This document shows positions 46,975-61,363 of a stretch of 64,000 bases of DNA, one piece after another. Origin of the DNA: Sequoia sempervirens (lineage: Eukaryota > Streptophyta > Pinopsida > Cupressales > Cupressaceae); contig VDFB02254869.1 of assembly GCA_007258455.2 (NCBI GenBank), positions 453,312 to 517,311 of the forward strand, read 5' to 3'. The notes beneath the pieces were generated by a model. The model made no database searches and was not told the origin of the DNA. It saw nothing but the letters and a program-made list of their open reading frames with translations. Position 1 is the first letter of the stretch; each line of letters begins with the position of its first letter. The position numbers and the translations under genes were made by a program.

Positions 46975-49422
46975 TAGTATTTAACATTAAGTAAGGTAGA
47001 ATGTAATTGTGAAATGCTTTGAACTAAGAAGAAAAGAAAATTGAAATAAATGTTTTTTTTGTGTAGGAAGATGGAATAAAAGTGCTTATTAATGAAATAT
47101 AATAATTATTGTCTTTTTTGTTTTTTAAATATTAGTGGAAAATTAGAAACAATATCTAATTCTTTGCTTTTTTTCTTTGTATAAAGTGTTATGATTAATT
47201 AGATAAGGTAAATTTAGTGTAGTAAAATATTTATGTAAAATATAATAATTGTTATTTTAATTTGTAAAATATAATAATTATGGTATTTTTTATTTTTTTT
47301 TCTAGTTGAAACGTAGAAAGAATATTTGATTCTTTGCTTTCTTTGTATGAAGTATTTTATTATTTATTTTATTTTATTTATTTTATATTGGTTTCATCAA
47401 ACGATCAGATCTTTTTCAATGGTCAATCATCATTCTACAACATTCTCAACCGTTGATCATTAAAATCAACCAATAATCTTCGTATAGAAAATGCCTTTGA
47501 TCATTAAAATCAACCAATAGAGAACGCCTTCATAAAACTGATATAATAATATAATATTAATTACAGGTATTAATTAAACAACACTTGTCTTTAAACTTTT
47601 TTATAATATAAAACTAAAAGACTTACTTGACAATTGCTTTCAATATAAATTTTCACCCCATTCAAAATATTAAATACTTTAATACCGAGTTCAAAATACA
47701 ATCTATTTCAAGTGAAAAAAATGGAATACTTTTGACAAGTGAAAAAATTATCGTCTGTTGTGAATTGCACTCGGTTGTAGAGTGGAAAAGATGTAGTCCA
47801 TTTTCCACAAGTGGGGATGAATGAAGTGAAGACTTGATTAATACCAAGTCAAGTCATTGTCGTTACTGCAATTTTCTTTTGCACAATTATGTATTCTACA
47901 CTAGTTTGGAACAAATAACTTCTCTAATGAGCTTTGTCCTCCTCCACTAACTTGATCATGATCAAAATTTTCAATAAACTCCTAAATATTCTCTACAAAT
48001 CCATTTTTACTTGTTATTTTGACTCTTTCAAAACTTTAGTGTTAGATCACATCTTTATATTTTTAGTGGATGTACTTTTTTCTTTCATATTTGATGGAAT
48101 GTATACATCTAATTCTAATTCAGTCTATAGGATCTCATTATTCTTATTGTACTTTGTGATGAACAATTTAATCTAGGATTTGTATTTACCTTAATCTAAT
48201 TTGGATTCGCTTCTATGGTATTCACATGTGAGAAAACTGAGTACTCATATGTCCATTTAATATTTTGGATCCAGCATGCCATGTGCATTTAGGATATCAA
48301 CCATAGATAGTCTAATTTGGATTCGCCTCTATGGTATCCACATGCGAGAAAACTGAGTAAGTTCATATGTCCATTTAATGTTTTGGATTCAACATCCTAT
48401 GTGCATTTAGGACATATCAACCATAGATAATCTAATTTGGATTTTCCTTCGCCTCTATGGTATCCATATGTGAGAAAATTGAGTACTCATATGTCCATTT
48501 AATGTTTTGGATCCAGCATGCCATGTGCATTTAGGATATCAACCATCTAAATATCTATGTAATTTTGGATGTATGAATTTAAAGCAACTTGCATGTGTAT
48601 ATGATTAAGTTCAACAACATTGATTTTAGTTTTATTCAATTAAGTGACCATTCTATTAGACTTGGTAGGGGTAATCACATCCACAAAGGAAAATAAAACA
48701 CAATTCCCTTTCTCTTTTGTTATTGTTAAAAACATTTTTTTTATACAACATTATACATTACAATCATCACAAGGTTTTCTAAGAAGTTCACCAAAACACC
48801 AATTAGAATTCATCCTTTCCAAAATATTAAATGAAATTTAATCATAATTTCACATTGTCTTGATCCTTAATTTGCCTTGTTTTGTGTGTAAGTTGGCCCT
48901 AATTCTCAACCTACTCAATGTTATGCTTTGTCCATTGTTATAGAATACATTGATCCATTTTTGTAAGCTTATGTTACCTTGGACTAGACCATAGGGACAA
49001 ATGTATCTATTGGACAAAACTACCCATGTAATCTTGTTTTCCTAATATAAATCAAATTCTCAATTTTTTGAGTTGACCCTTTAAGAGAATATGATTATTA
49101 TCTATTGATTCTCACACCAAACATTTTGACTTAAACACATAGGATCTTGTATTTAAGGACAACCATATGTCATTAGTTTTGATCAATTAGATTGAACCTC
49201 GTTTACATTACATCATATAGAAAATTAGAGTATATAATAATACTTAGATAACAAATACTATACATCAACTTATCATCTATACATCATATATTTGTGTGAC
49301 ATATATTCTAACCTTATTCAGTAATAATATAGACTCATTAATTTTCAACCAAATTTCCACGCTTCCTTCCCCACACTAATAGTTTCTCTAAAATGCTTCT
49401 TTAACACCATCCATCTATAAAC
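46975..49422 (+). repeat. Large direct repeat, copy R2, second part
   Basis: Collinear with 30889-34407, minus the 31291-32265 segment. It ends at the N gap, at the position equivalent to 34407 (ccatctataaac). Confidence 0.85.
48192..48549 (+). repeat. Minisatellite, three units of about 116-122 bases
   Basis: Same unit as 33070-33545, one unit fewer, which is consistent with unit loss or gain after the R1/R2 duplication. Confidence 0.85.
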
Positions 49423-49522
49423 NNNNNNNNNNNNNNNNNNNNNNNNNNNNNNNNNNNNNNNNNNNNNNNNNNNNNNNNNNNNNNNNNNNNNNNNNNNNNN
49501 NNNNNNNNNNNNNNNNNNNNNN
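49423..49522. other. Assembly gap (exactly 100 N)
   Basis: A run of exactly 100 N, the usual placeholder for a gap of unknown size. It joins the end of R2 to a GA/GT microsatellite, so order and orientation across it are scaffolding statements, not sequence evidence. Confidence 0.98.
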
Positions 49523-49525
49523 GAG

Positions 49526-49607
<82 letters not shown>

Positions 49608-49640
49608 TGAGTGTGTGTGTGTGTGTGAGAGAGAGAGAAG
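49523..49640. repeat. Compound microsatellite (GT)n(GA)n at the gap edge
   Basis: Reverse complement of the type seen at 26496-26602, with a second GT run. It is likely the cause of the assembly break. Confidence 0.95.
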
Positions 49641-49916
49641 GTCACTTTTTTGATGGATCTCTAGAAAAATATGTGTGTGCTTTCTCGTATGATACCTAAG
49701 CGAATAAAAATAATAGTTAAACCCAAACCAAAAACCAAACCAGCAACATATAATACATAACTGTATTAATTCTATCCAATGAAATTATTTTATCATCAAT
49801 GCATGAAGCACATGACAGATGATTACTAGGAGCAATCCATCCACTCACTTATTCCATTGGTCACTAAATAAGAGAATCATCTATAAAATTGCTACCCAGA
49901 TTGAAAGGTTCCCCTC
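49641..49916. other. Right-arm sequence between microsatellite and solo LTR
   Basis: Counterpart of 26221-26495 with several substitutions. No gene. Confidence 0.5.
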
Positions 49917-51496
49917 TGGTGCAGGAGCACCTTGACACGATTTTGACTCCTTGTGGAAAGTTTGAGAAATTGATTCAATTTGATGTAATAAGGATCATTT
50001 AAGTCATTTCTAATGTATTAAATTCATATTTAGCAAAAAAATGTGTAAAAATGTGAAGTTGTCAACAAATAGTGTCAAAATTGCAAACAATGTAAAAGTT
50101 GCATAAAAGCAACATTAGGGAGTTAAAAGATCATTAGGGACTAAACATGGGTAGGAAGTTGGAAATCAGTTAGAAAATGATTATTCATGTTGTATTTCCT
50201 TTAAAAATGCTTTGGAATCATTTGGGAACTCATTGGTGATTGAAGTTTTGAAATAGAATCAATAAAGGCATAGTTTTTATGCATTTACTTACAGAAATTC
50301 TCTGTTTCCAGCCCTTGTATAGAGTTGTACGAGCATGAATGGATGTTTAAGTGTTTGAATTCGATAGCCCACTCAATCACCTTCCTTTTGGCACAAGTTT
50401 CATGCATTTTAGTTCTTATTTGAGAAAGTTATTGTAAATTTTCTGAAAATTGCCAATACCCTGACCTAGGGTAAACAACGAATGAATAATTTGAATTTCT
50501 CCTTTTGTATTAGTTAGATTTCCTTGATTTTTGGTGAAAGTGGTCTTATATACATGATATTTCATATTATCAAATTTTTGGGTCAAAAATACATGATGAA
50601 GGCATGATGCAATGAAGTTTATGACTGCAAACTGGGTACAGTCTGCTAAAAACAGAGTTGTGGAGGAACATAGCCTAGGGTTTGATAAAGAATTGAAAAA
50701 AGGAAATTTTGGTTGGTTTTATAAGCATAAAAAGGCTCATTAAAGGTGGTTTGAAGCATTTTTTATTTGAAAATGAACTTGGAAATAGGATAATCAATAA
50801 GGGTCTGTGTGAGTCAGGGCTAATTAGGCCTAACTCTGCAACGTTCAGTCCTAGTTTGATCAGTTTTCTCCAAAACAACATATGTTAATATTTTGATATG
50901 TTTTAAGGCGCATTAAGGGGTATCTTAAAACTTGTTTATAGTCAATGATAGGGGTATGTGTTTGAATTTATCTCTAACAGTTACGTTGTAGGCCTACAAG
51001 GAATTTAGGACAGTTATAAGGAAGTGGTTAAAATGTGAAAGACAGACCTTGTTAAGGGATTGGATATTGTTGAATTAACCCAAATGAAGATATTTCATTT
51101 TTTGAACTGGTTGTTTTTGTCTTAAATACTAAAATTTTCATTTATAGTCCTTTAGTGCCATTGAAGCCTATTAAGGGTAGTTATACCAAAATGATGAAAT
51201 ATGAAAGGGCATACTAGGTAATTGTTTGTTTTGATCAAGATGAAGTTGAATAAGGTGTTTGAAGTTCTGATAATGGCTTGGTACTCTGATTTGATGTGAT
51301 GCTATGAGCCTTGAAGGATGATTAAGGTGTCTAGGAGGTCTCTTAAGAAGTTTGGAACTCTAAAGCAAAAGTTGAGTGTTTGTGTTGAGGGGAAATATAG
51401 TTGAATAAGTGTGTCAAAAGAGGGGAAGTTCAAGATTGTTTGTGACTTGTCAAATGAGATTGTGTGGGTTTGTTTTCTTCCTCTAACTATGCATCA
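49917..51496 (-). repeat. Solo LTR, right-arm copy
   Basis: Counterpart of 24640-26220, flanked by ccctc at 49912-49916 and 51497-51501 (same target duplication). It is visibly diverged from the left copy. Confidence 0.8.
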
Positions 51497-52324
51497 CCCT
51501 CATATGGATCAAATGGAATGTAAGCAACTAGAGATGATTATTGGGAGCAACTGCAGAATTAATAACCTACCAAACAATGGCATGACATCATCACTAACTA
51601 CTCATCACATAGTGAATTGTGGATGATTTTAGCATTAACCACATAATTACAATATCTGTATGTTTAATGATTTAATACCAGCTATGTTACAGGGCTCTCT
51701 CCTAGGCCCCTCATACCCAGACCTAGTTCGAACCACATACCAGTCTCAAGCCAATTCTTGTGTTGAAATGGTTGGGCTCAGATTCTCTTTTATTTCTGCG
51801 CTACATGAGTACATCCCAAGTTTGTCTAATCCAAACTCATATATCCCTAGATGTGGGATCCATCTATGGATAGCTTCCCCTGCAAAAGTTATCATCCAAG
51901 GTAACATATGAGATGTGTTAAAAAGTAAAATAAGTACAAAGGGTAACATATTGAAGCAAAGAGAACTAATGAAAATCGCATAAGCTTAAAAGTGCAGCAT
52001 AATGAAATATTAAAAAGTGCATTACCTTATTGAGCTTTTTTTTTTTTCAAGAATAGTTTAATATTCTCTTCTTAACAGGGCCAACCTCATGACGGTGGAA
52101 GCTCATTTGGCCCTTCCCCCACCCCTCACATCACTCTCAATTCCCCATACCCGATCATATAACATTAATCATTCATTCATATATTAATAACATATAACAT
52201 TCATTCATTCATCCATTAATAACATATAACATTCATTCTTTCAATTTTTACATATTATAAAAAATATGGTTGTCAAAAATATCAATTTTTAACATTCATT
52301 AATATATTATCAAAAATATGGTTG
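51497..52324. other. Right-arm flank between solo LTR and SET/TNPA gene
   Basis: Counterpart of 23823-24639. It includes the gaatg repeats (here cattcattc) and the IHRWIPHLGIYEFGLDKLG frame on the minus strand, with changes from the left copy. Confidence 0.5.
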
Positions 52325-55300
52325 TCATAATATGATTACAATCACTTTTTTTTGTTTCTTTTTTGTAACTAAACAAAGAAGTGGAGTATCGTTTTCTAAA
52401 TCATTTGTCCCCCCTTCAGTTGTTCTACCCTCTGCTTGTGATCTTAATGTATGCCTAGTCATGTACTCACGACGTGGAGGCCGCTGCAAGGGTGGTCTGC
52501 TGCAATAACAAAGAAATGTTAAATTGATATGTTTTATTATTATTGTTCCAAGTATTTCATTAATTAAAAGAACACTAGAGTGATGCTCTTTACTTGATGG
52601 GGCCACATCATGTTCCTGATCTTGTCTTATAGCCTCATGCTCAACATGTTGAACACCCTCTAAATCCTTTGGAGTTGAAACACGAAAGGTTACATTAATT
52701 AATAAACCAATTGCAACTAAATATGTTTAAAATAACATTAGGGTGGTCCTCTTTACCTGATGGGGCCACATCATGTTCCTAATCGTGTCTAGCCTGATCA
52801 TGCTCAACATGTTCATCACGCTCTACATGCTCTAAAGTTGAAACATGAAAGGTTACATTAATTAATATACCAATTGCAATTAAATACGTTTAATTGTATT
52901 AATCCATATTGTGTTTTGTATAGCACATAGATACATCTAGTACCAAGATGCACACCATGACCTTCATTTGCAGGTTGTGCTCCACCCTCACCAGGCTGCA
53001 TTCCAATGTCATGTGCAGTATTATCATTGCTTGCATGTTTAAAACAAATAGGCACATAATTACTTTATGGTGGAAATTAATATTGAATAGATATCACAAG
53101 TATTCAATTTTAAATAAACTTCATTGATTTTATTTACCTGTGTATTGGATGCAGTGGAAGCTTGTGTTTTCCCAGTCAAGAGTCTTGGGCATTCAATCAT
53201 GGCTCCATAGCCTTGTTGGAAGGAAATCTTCAGGTCCTCTTCTGTGGGCACTCTGTTGAATTCAGAGCCTTGCATTTTTGCATAAGATCATGAATTTTGC
53301 TTCTATGGTGTGATAAAACCAAAATTGTTTGCAATTTATTATTTGGACGCAATATTTCATTTATTGATACTTACAATTCGTGTGGCTAATTTCATATAAC
53401 CACCAGAGCCAAGTTTGTGTTGCCCGTGTTTTTGTAGTCTTGCCTTTATTTCCTTCGATGTGTTGGGCAGCCTATGAAAAGTTTGAAATATGTTAGATTA
53501 TGTAAAAAGAAAGAGTAATCAGTATATATGTACATTGTTGATAGTATCGCATACCTTCCTTGGCCCGGTGGCCTCTTTCCTTTTTTCTTTTCAGCCTTCT
53601 CCTTTCCATCCGACACTAGGTCCTTCCACTCCCTCTCTGGAATTAAGGGGGGATGCTTGTACTTTTTTTTCTTCTCTAAATGTGACCTATATTGGTCCCT
53701 CACATACTTTAGATAGGTACCAACTTTCTTAAGGACCTTGGTTCGGTTGAATGTGTTATTACCGAACAACACAACTAAATGGTTAATGAGCTCATCTTTT
53801 AAATCTTAATTTTGGGCATTCCACTGTGTATGTATGGTGGCCCTGAAGATCTCCAATGTAATATCATTTAGATGTTTATAAAAAATATCATTTCCTACAA
53901 AATGATCATGGGATCATTAGTCTAAAAAGAGTGATCAATAAGTAAATTTATATTGGATTATATATAATAATAATTAAAACATTTTAAAGTACCTGGGACC
54001 TTCTCTATCTTTATGGGAACAAAATCCTTGGTCACCACAAATGTTATCGGCAATGTTCTTATACTAGTAATACGAGAAGATCCAAGAAATGCTACTAAAA
54101 CATCACCAATACTAGTGGCCTCTGCATCCCTAGGTACATGTCCTAATGCATGTTCCAGCATGTGTTCGCTACCATAGGGTGCACTACCCTATGCCTGTAT
54201 GCTATGTGTTGCCGACATTTCAGTCGACAATATAGCCATGGATGATGGGGTCAGATGATGTGATGTATGCGCAAGAAGATCAAGATCGACACTTGTACCA
54301 ACCCCTACTCCTTGGGCAGCACCTGCAGTACCCTAATCATGGCCAACAGCATCATGAGGATGCAAAAAATCCTATAAAAACAATACATATTTTAGTTCAT
54401 GACATAAAAGAGTATAAAATATAAAACCATGAATGAACTTATGTTATAATTAAAGATCTCATGACAACTTACTTGCAAGTTCTGTGCTCTCTAATGCAAT
54501 ATTTTAACCCTTTCTCTTATCTCACTTGTTTGAGGCAGTATGAATAACAACTGAAAGATTTCTTCATTGCATTTTTTTTGGGTCTTCCTTATCATATCCA
54601 GAGGGTTTGTGGAATAGGTAATGTCATCATCGTATAATAGTGAATGCACCTCCTTATGGATGCTCTCCTCTACTACTGGTGCCTTTCCCCGATCATTCAA
54701 CTACGACAAGAATATTAAAAGCATTATCGAAATAAACCCAATAAACTTATGAAAAAAATAATAATAAAACATTTTGCTCGTATCTAATTTGTACAATTAC
54801 AATGAGTTAAACCTGTCAGGTAGAAGCACCTGAAGATGCATCGCAATCTGTGCTTTGGGCCGAAGCCTTCCCCCTATGATCAATGTCTCGCAGTGATAAA
54901 AATTAAATATAAAAAAACATTACCGAAATGAAACCAATAGACTTACGGAAAAAAACATAATAATAAAATGGTATATTGGAGTCATTAATTGGAAGTTGGG
55001 TAAAATGGTATTTAGTACCTACCACCCCCATAGTAACCGTGTTTGTATCTATGTGATTCAAATTGTAATCAATTAGCAACTCTTCCCCTGCAGTTATTGA
55101 TTTTATCACACATACGAATACACGGTTTCCCTCGCGCGCCTCGAATATGCAATTTGGTTGCTTATTTGTTGACCCAGGTTGTGTACTGTTTATAAACTCT
55201 GCAATATTCCCTAATGCTTTTGGCCTTCCATCAATGTACATAGCCACTCCTTTATTTTGATCCTTATCTCTTAGTTGTATATAACTTGCTGACAGTGCAT

Positions 55301-55767
55301 ACTTACGCATACTTTGTGTATATCAAACCAGTTGCATCCAATCTTTGTAACTGTAATAGGGTCTGACATACTCCATCAATTCAGTAACTTTGTCGTAATA
55401 GACCTTTATGCCTTCCATGCAAAATAGGCCCAAACCATGTAATGACGATGGTGTTATGTGATATATCCTCTTGTTGACACAAAAATCAATGTTTATTGGA
55501 GGAAGTTACTTGGGTACCCATTGTTTCGGTAGATGTTTGTACCTCAAGGGCACCTCAATGTCGCCTATGCTCTCATCATCATAAGAACATTACCCCCCTT
55601 CAACAAGAAAAAATTACATGCGTTTACGAAATTTTCTTCTAATCTTTTGACCTCTAGTTGATCTCCCTCTTTTAGACCTACTACATGTCTCACTTTCCTC
55701 TTCTCTTCCTGAATTTCCCTCACTTGAGGAAGAAAAATCTGACAAATACCTATTTGGTGGTACTTGC
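52325..55767 (-). pseudogene. SET domain / Transposase_24-like gene, right-arm copy
   Basis: Inverted copy of 20380-23822. Every frame compared (52325-52606, 52858-53055, 53060-53275, 53446-53772, 53958-54161, 54491-54700, 54903-55310) translates identically to the left copy, including the same in-frame stops in the SET part. It therefore has the same SET motifs, exon borders and Transposase_24-like block. The shared stops show that inactivation preceded the duplication, or that conversion has spread it. Confidence 0.65.
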
Positions 55768-56147
55768 ACTCATAAGGATGTTGGATGAAGTTCTTTCATG
55801 GTGATGTGATCCTAAGGTATGGGGTTGGAGGATTAAAAACCAAGGTTGTCACTACTAGTCAAATGCATGTGGAGGTAACAATAGTTTTGAATGTATCAAT
55901 GAACCTTGTAAGGTTCTAATTGGGTCCCTCCCTATTCAACATTCCTTCACCATTTTCCAGACACCCACAACATCTTTGAACCATTTATACTCTTCTGGAA
56001 CTTGAAAAAAAAAGTCCACTTTCATTAGTGTTCTCTTTCGGGCTTTCCCTAGTGCTGGCATATGTACTATTCTTTTGGAGGTTTGGTTGAGTTAGTGAAA
56101 TATTTAGAAGTTTTTAATGGCTCCTTGTCTTTTTTCATCTCTTGTAT
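55768..56147. other. Right-arm spacer upstream of the SET/TNPA gene
   Basis: Counterpart of 20000-20379. Nothing recognised. Confidence 0.3.
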
Positions 56148-57699
56148 TGGTGCAGGAGCACCTTCGCATAATTAGGCCTCTATGAAGTAATGTTTTGAAA
56201 TTTGATTCAATGTTATTGTTCCTACTTTGTAAATCATGTTATTAGAGTCATGTTTCATATATTTGAGGTCATGTTGAGGTCATTTGGTGTTTATTAAGTC
56301 CAAAAGTGCAAAAATGAAAACAATGTAAAAAGTTGTCAACTTAATCAAAAAGGCAATATTAAGAGATGAAGAGTCAATAGGGTCAATTAGAGGCAGTTAG
56401 AAGGCTAAAAGTCAGTTTTTTTCCTTTAAAAAGGCTCTTGTATCTTTTACAACTTCGAGGGTGGTTGAATAAAGAATAAGCTCAAGGAAAATCTCTGATT
56501 TTTAATCATTTTTCTTCAAAAATCTTGCATTTTCAGGCATTGTACGGCCTTGAAGGCATGGTAGAATGGTTGGATATGGTAATAATCTCAATCACCTTCC
56601 TATTACATCAAAGTTCATGCATTTTAGTTAAGATTTGTGTGATTTATTGTGGATTTACTTCAGACTGCTAAAACCCTCAGTTAAGGTAAGCATAGACAAA
56701 AATAATTATGTTTCTCCTTTATTAATTGGTGGAATCTTCTGGTTTCTTGTGAGATTATCCTACTATGAATGTTATTTCATGTTTCAATGGATTTAGGGAA
56801 AAATCATAAAGATAAGATGCGATGGAATGAAGTTTCTTGATTGAAAAATTGTGTGTATAGTCTGTGAACAGAGTAATTATGAAGGTTAAGCCCTTAGGGT
56901 TTTATGAAAATACTTTGTAAACTGACTTTGATGATTTGAAAAGAATATACTAGTCAAACTAAATATGTTTTAGATCTGCAAGGAGAGCATTGAAAAGTGT
57001 GGATAGACTTGTGTAATAGTGCTTAGATTGTGAATGAATACCTGACAAATAGGTTGGAAAACCTACAAGCGTTGCAAACAGGGTATGAAGCAACCAGTGA
57101 CAGTAAGAACTTTAAGGGATTTTGATGATTAAGTGTGAGTTCTTGGTTGTTTTGGTTAAGATATTACCAAGGTATAATTTGATCTCATTTGATATAAGGT
57201 TTGGTGTAAGCATGAAGTTAAAAAGTCCATTGCTTTGACTAATTTGTCTAATAATAGCCCTATTTTGGAGAGTAAAATGAAAGTACAATATATGATTTTG
57301 TTAAATTTTCAAGAATAAAGGATGGGAGATGGTTTACATTTGTTTGAAGTGAAATGGAATGAAAATTGTGTGGTCTATATTAACCTAAATACTGTTTTGG
57401 GTTAGATTACTTTATGTTGAGTTGAAATTGTGAGGTTTAGGACAATCATAAAGAGAGTTAATGGTAAAATGAAAGGGAAAATTGGGTAATTTTTTGTTTT
57501 GATCAAGATGAAGTTGAATAAGATGTTTGATGGTTTGGTAATGGTTTGGAACTCTAAAGCAAAAGTTGAGTGTTTGTGTTGAGTTTTGTGAAGGGAAATA
57601 TAGTTGAATAAGTGTGTCAAAAGAAGGAAAGTTTAAGATTGTTTGTGACTTGTCAAATGAGATTGTGTGAGTTTTTTTCCTTCCTCTGACTCTGCATCA
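56148..57699 (-). repeat. LTR-like block 1, right-arm copy
   Basis: Counterpart of 18448-19999. Spot comparison over several hundred bases showed no difference. Confidence 0.6.
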
Positions 57700-60143
57700 A
57701 GTACTTCTATACGTTCTCTTATGGATAGGCACTAGGAATTTTTCATTGCACTCACGGACCATGTATTGTTTTCAGTCCCTTTGATCATTTGTGGACCTCA
57801 ATATGTAAATTTATTTCATCGAAGTTTAGAAATTTGAACCCTAGTGAACTTCGTGTGTTGTTATGTGACGTGAATTCCTTTCAATCTTATAGTAGAAAAA
57901 AGATGCTAAGACAGATACAAAAATTGTAGTTCACGGGCCAAAAATGGCCACCCAACTGATTGAACATCTCAAAGCTCGGTTGTTCAAACTAACCAGACAC
58001 CAATACTAGGTAGTACTTGGGTTTATCAATGGGACATTGGCTCGAATTGACCAAAATATAGCATGCAACACCTCGATGGGAACAAATAGAGTCTAAATCA
58101 CTGTACTTGCAACACAATTTCTAAATGTGGGGGAAAAATCACTTAGTCATTGTCCCTTGGTCGATTTTCCCTTTTTGAGTGCCCTCACCTCTCACTCTGG
58201 CTTTCCTCCTGCCAAATGGTTCCTAGTCTTCCTCCTCGACTCAATGGACTTGCAACACTCATCTAGTGAAGTCTCACAACTATCCACTTAGGGGTTGGAT
58301 GCAGTGGTTCTCGGTGCAACTCTCTAGTTAGGGTCTCGATGCAATATGCTATGTCGTGCTCCTATGCACGCGGGACCAAAATTCAAAATATATAGTTTAT
58401 ATATATGCTATGTCAACATATAGTTTATATACAAAATATATATGCTATGTCAACATATAGTTTATTTTATTTTCTACAAAATATATTTTTTGTATGTTGG
58501 CTTGCTAAGCTTATATAGTTGGTTTTCTCTTTCTTTATAATTTTTGATGATTTATTTCCTATGGCATGATTGAATATTATCTACAGTCCTAGTGATTGTT
58601 AAAAAAGCTCATGATATGTGATGTTTAATCATGATGGATGTCTAAGAATCAGTGATTGAAACACTACTTGACTAAAGATTGAGCTATCTGATATTTTTTC
58701 ATTTAAACATCGTGGAAGAAATGATTGCAATTAATGTCTTAGTAATGTAGCCTACAAGGTTTCTTTTCCTAGTTATTTTGGTCTTATTCTTGTTATGACT
58801 TATTTTTTTACATTGGTCTATTACAGTAATGGGGAGCATATCTAGTGAATCTATTCTTTCAATCTCTTTGATGCTTCTCCTTGTGCATAATGAGTTTTCT
58901 TCTATCTTATGATTCATTGATTGTTGGTTTAAAACAATCATTACAACTAACATGGATATGAATTATGATGTGGGTGTGAGAAGGGATTGTTGAATATGAA
59001 GGAATGGTTTAGGAAAGTACTCCATAATCCAAATGAGTCATTTTCTTTTCATGGAATGTGTTAAGAGACTTTAAAATTAATATATTCAATCTAGTTAATA
59101 TTGACACACTAAAGCATGCCAAAGGAACTTCAGAGATATGCTATGACATAAAGAAGATTGTTAAGGTGATGTCAAGTCTTGATCCATTAGGGTAGGAAAA
59201 CATAGATGCATTGGTACAAAAGGTTCCATTCAACTTGGAGAAATGGATAATTACCTAAGGGGCTAATGTTAGATTGGAACAAGTTTATATTATGATACAA
59301 ATAGCTTGGGAAAAGGGATGATGAAATGGTTAAGTATGGGAAATTTTAGAGATAAATATAACACCAAGGGAAGAACACTAGAACTAATTTTAGCACTATG
59401 GATTAATCCAAAACTCAAAATTCCACTAAGAGGCATCCCTTACCTCTTAAATTAATTCCATAGGTGGGTTTATCCTCCAATATAGTGCTATTGGTTAGCT
59501 TATCATGTGAACTTCTGCTATAAGTAGGATTACCATACACTTTCATAACATGCATGTGTGGTTTCAAAAGGTTTATACGTTCTTGTGAATTTGAAAGAAA
59601 GGCATGTTTTGACTTTTCCAATAGGTGTTAGGGGTTAATTTGACTTGGTTTTAGCATTAGAGTGACAAACCTTGTGGTTTAGGTTCCATAAAAAAATATA
59701 GCATGACCTCATGTTTGAGTCTCGAAACCCTCCCATATCGTCAACACATGCGTCTAGGCTAACCATGTCAAGTTTCACTCCATACAAGCACAAATTGAAA
59801 AATTTCAACGTTGGCCCCATTCACATGTCACTATGCGGGGTCAACATGAGGAAACACTAGTTTTTTGGGAATGAAATAACCAAAGATATGATCAAATAAT
59901 ATCTAATCATAAATAGCCATAGAGTAATTAGGATTTGATCATATGGAAATTTCTAGGAGAGCTAAAATAGTTGTAACATCATGAATTAACAACATTAAAA
60001 AGTACATCATGAATTAATTATGTAATGGCATAAAAATTAAAAACATCATGAATTAATTATGTAACCACATAAGTCAAATATAATTCTATCAAAGAAATCA
60101 ATATCAAATAGATAATATAATCACATAACTTATACATTTCAAT
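57700..60143. other. Right-arm intergenic sequence
   Basis: Counterpart of 15997-18447, with the same tandem repeats (about 58390-58465 and 59995-60070). 58690-60143 carries more differences from the left arm than 57700-58600 does. Confidence 0.4.
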
Positions 60144-61243
60144 GTCATTGATCTTCTTCTTCATCCAACTCTTTGTCTGTATCATCCAATCTAGATTCGA
60201 CATTGTAAGGATTGGTCATATCATCATCATCATCATCATTGATATATCAGTTTTGATAATGTCATCATCCACACAAATATCATCTTCATGAACATTAACT
60301 CCTACATCATCATGATCTAGTTCCTCTCTTCGACATCTTCGTCAGGCACATCATCAACTAATTGTTGATCCTTGATCATCATCTACATCATCTTCTAGTT
60401 CTTCATTCCTTCTTCTTCCACCACATTATACTTTACTAGCCTTCCTCTTGGATCATGTCTAACAACAAATGACCAACCCGGTTTACCTGGAACCTCTGAA
60501 AAAATACCTGCTCATTGGCTGGCTTGGAAGAACATAGGGCTCATTTCTAGCTTGCTCGATCGACCTTCTATTAACCATGGTAAATCCATTATCATGTTCA
60601 ATAATAGTTCTCTCGGGATTATTTTCATTCAATTATCCTATACCATTGGACAACGAACATAACTAATTTGAAGGACTTAAAGTCACAGTCAAGTATATCA
60701 TCCAAAATCCCATAGTATCAATTTTCTGAGACTTCTAGATGTATGTCACTTCTAGATGAAACATTAGTCACCGAAGACTGCCTTGATTATCCCATAATCA
60801 CAAGTTTTCTTCGTGTCATCCAACTTTTTGATTCAAAATTTATGACCATTGCACCACATAGCCTTGTGGTGTTTCACCTACAATATGTCAAACATGTAAA
60901 AATTATTGCATCATCAGTTGATAAACATATTTATTCTTGGTCGAATGTAAGCAAAGAAAAAAAACTCAACATATATATACATCAATATAATTGAAAATAA
61001 TTAAATAATATGGGTGATTAATATATTTATACGTAGCTGTTTATCTCTTAAACCATATGCTAAATCAATTTCCCTTGGTGTAACATTGGAATCTCCATTA
61101 CGATGAGCTTCTTTAACCAATGAAGCCACACCTTCCCATGTTAATGCGCGAGCGGATTGTTGACATCGTTCAATCCATACCGTCATCCAATCAACATTAT
61201 TTGTGACGTACAATTGTAGTGCATCCCACTCTCGACCAACTAT
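60144..61243 (-). pseudogene. CACTA TNP2 C-terminal exons, right-arm copy
   Basis: Counterpart of 14911-15996. The exon at 61001-61243 translates identically to the left copy. The DUF4216-like exon and acidic tail (60144-60868) differ by several indels and substitutions, so its frame is broken at different places from the left copy. Confidence 0.65.
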
Positions 61244-61363
61244 ATAAAAAAAAATTGAAATTCACAAACGACGTATAATTAGTTAATTACCACGGTATAC
61301 AACCTTAATTTATAATTGATGTACCTAAAAACCTAACATCCCACTACCAATGATCTTATTTAT

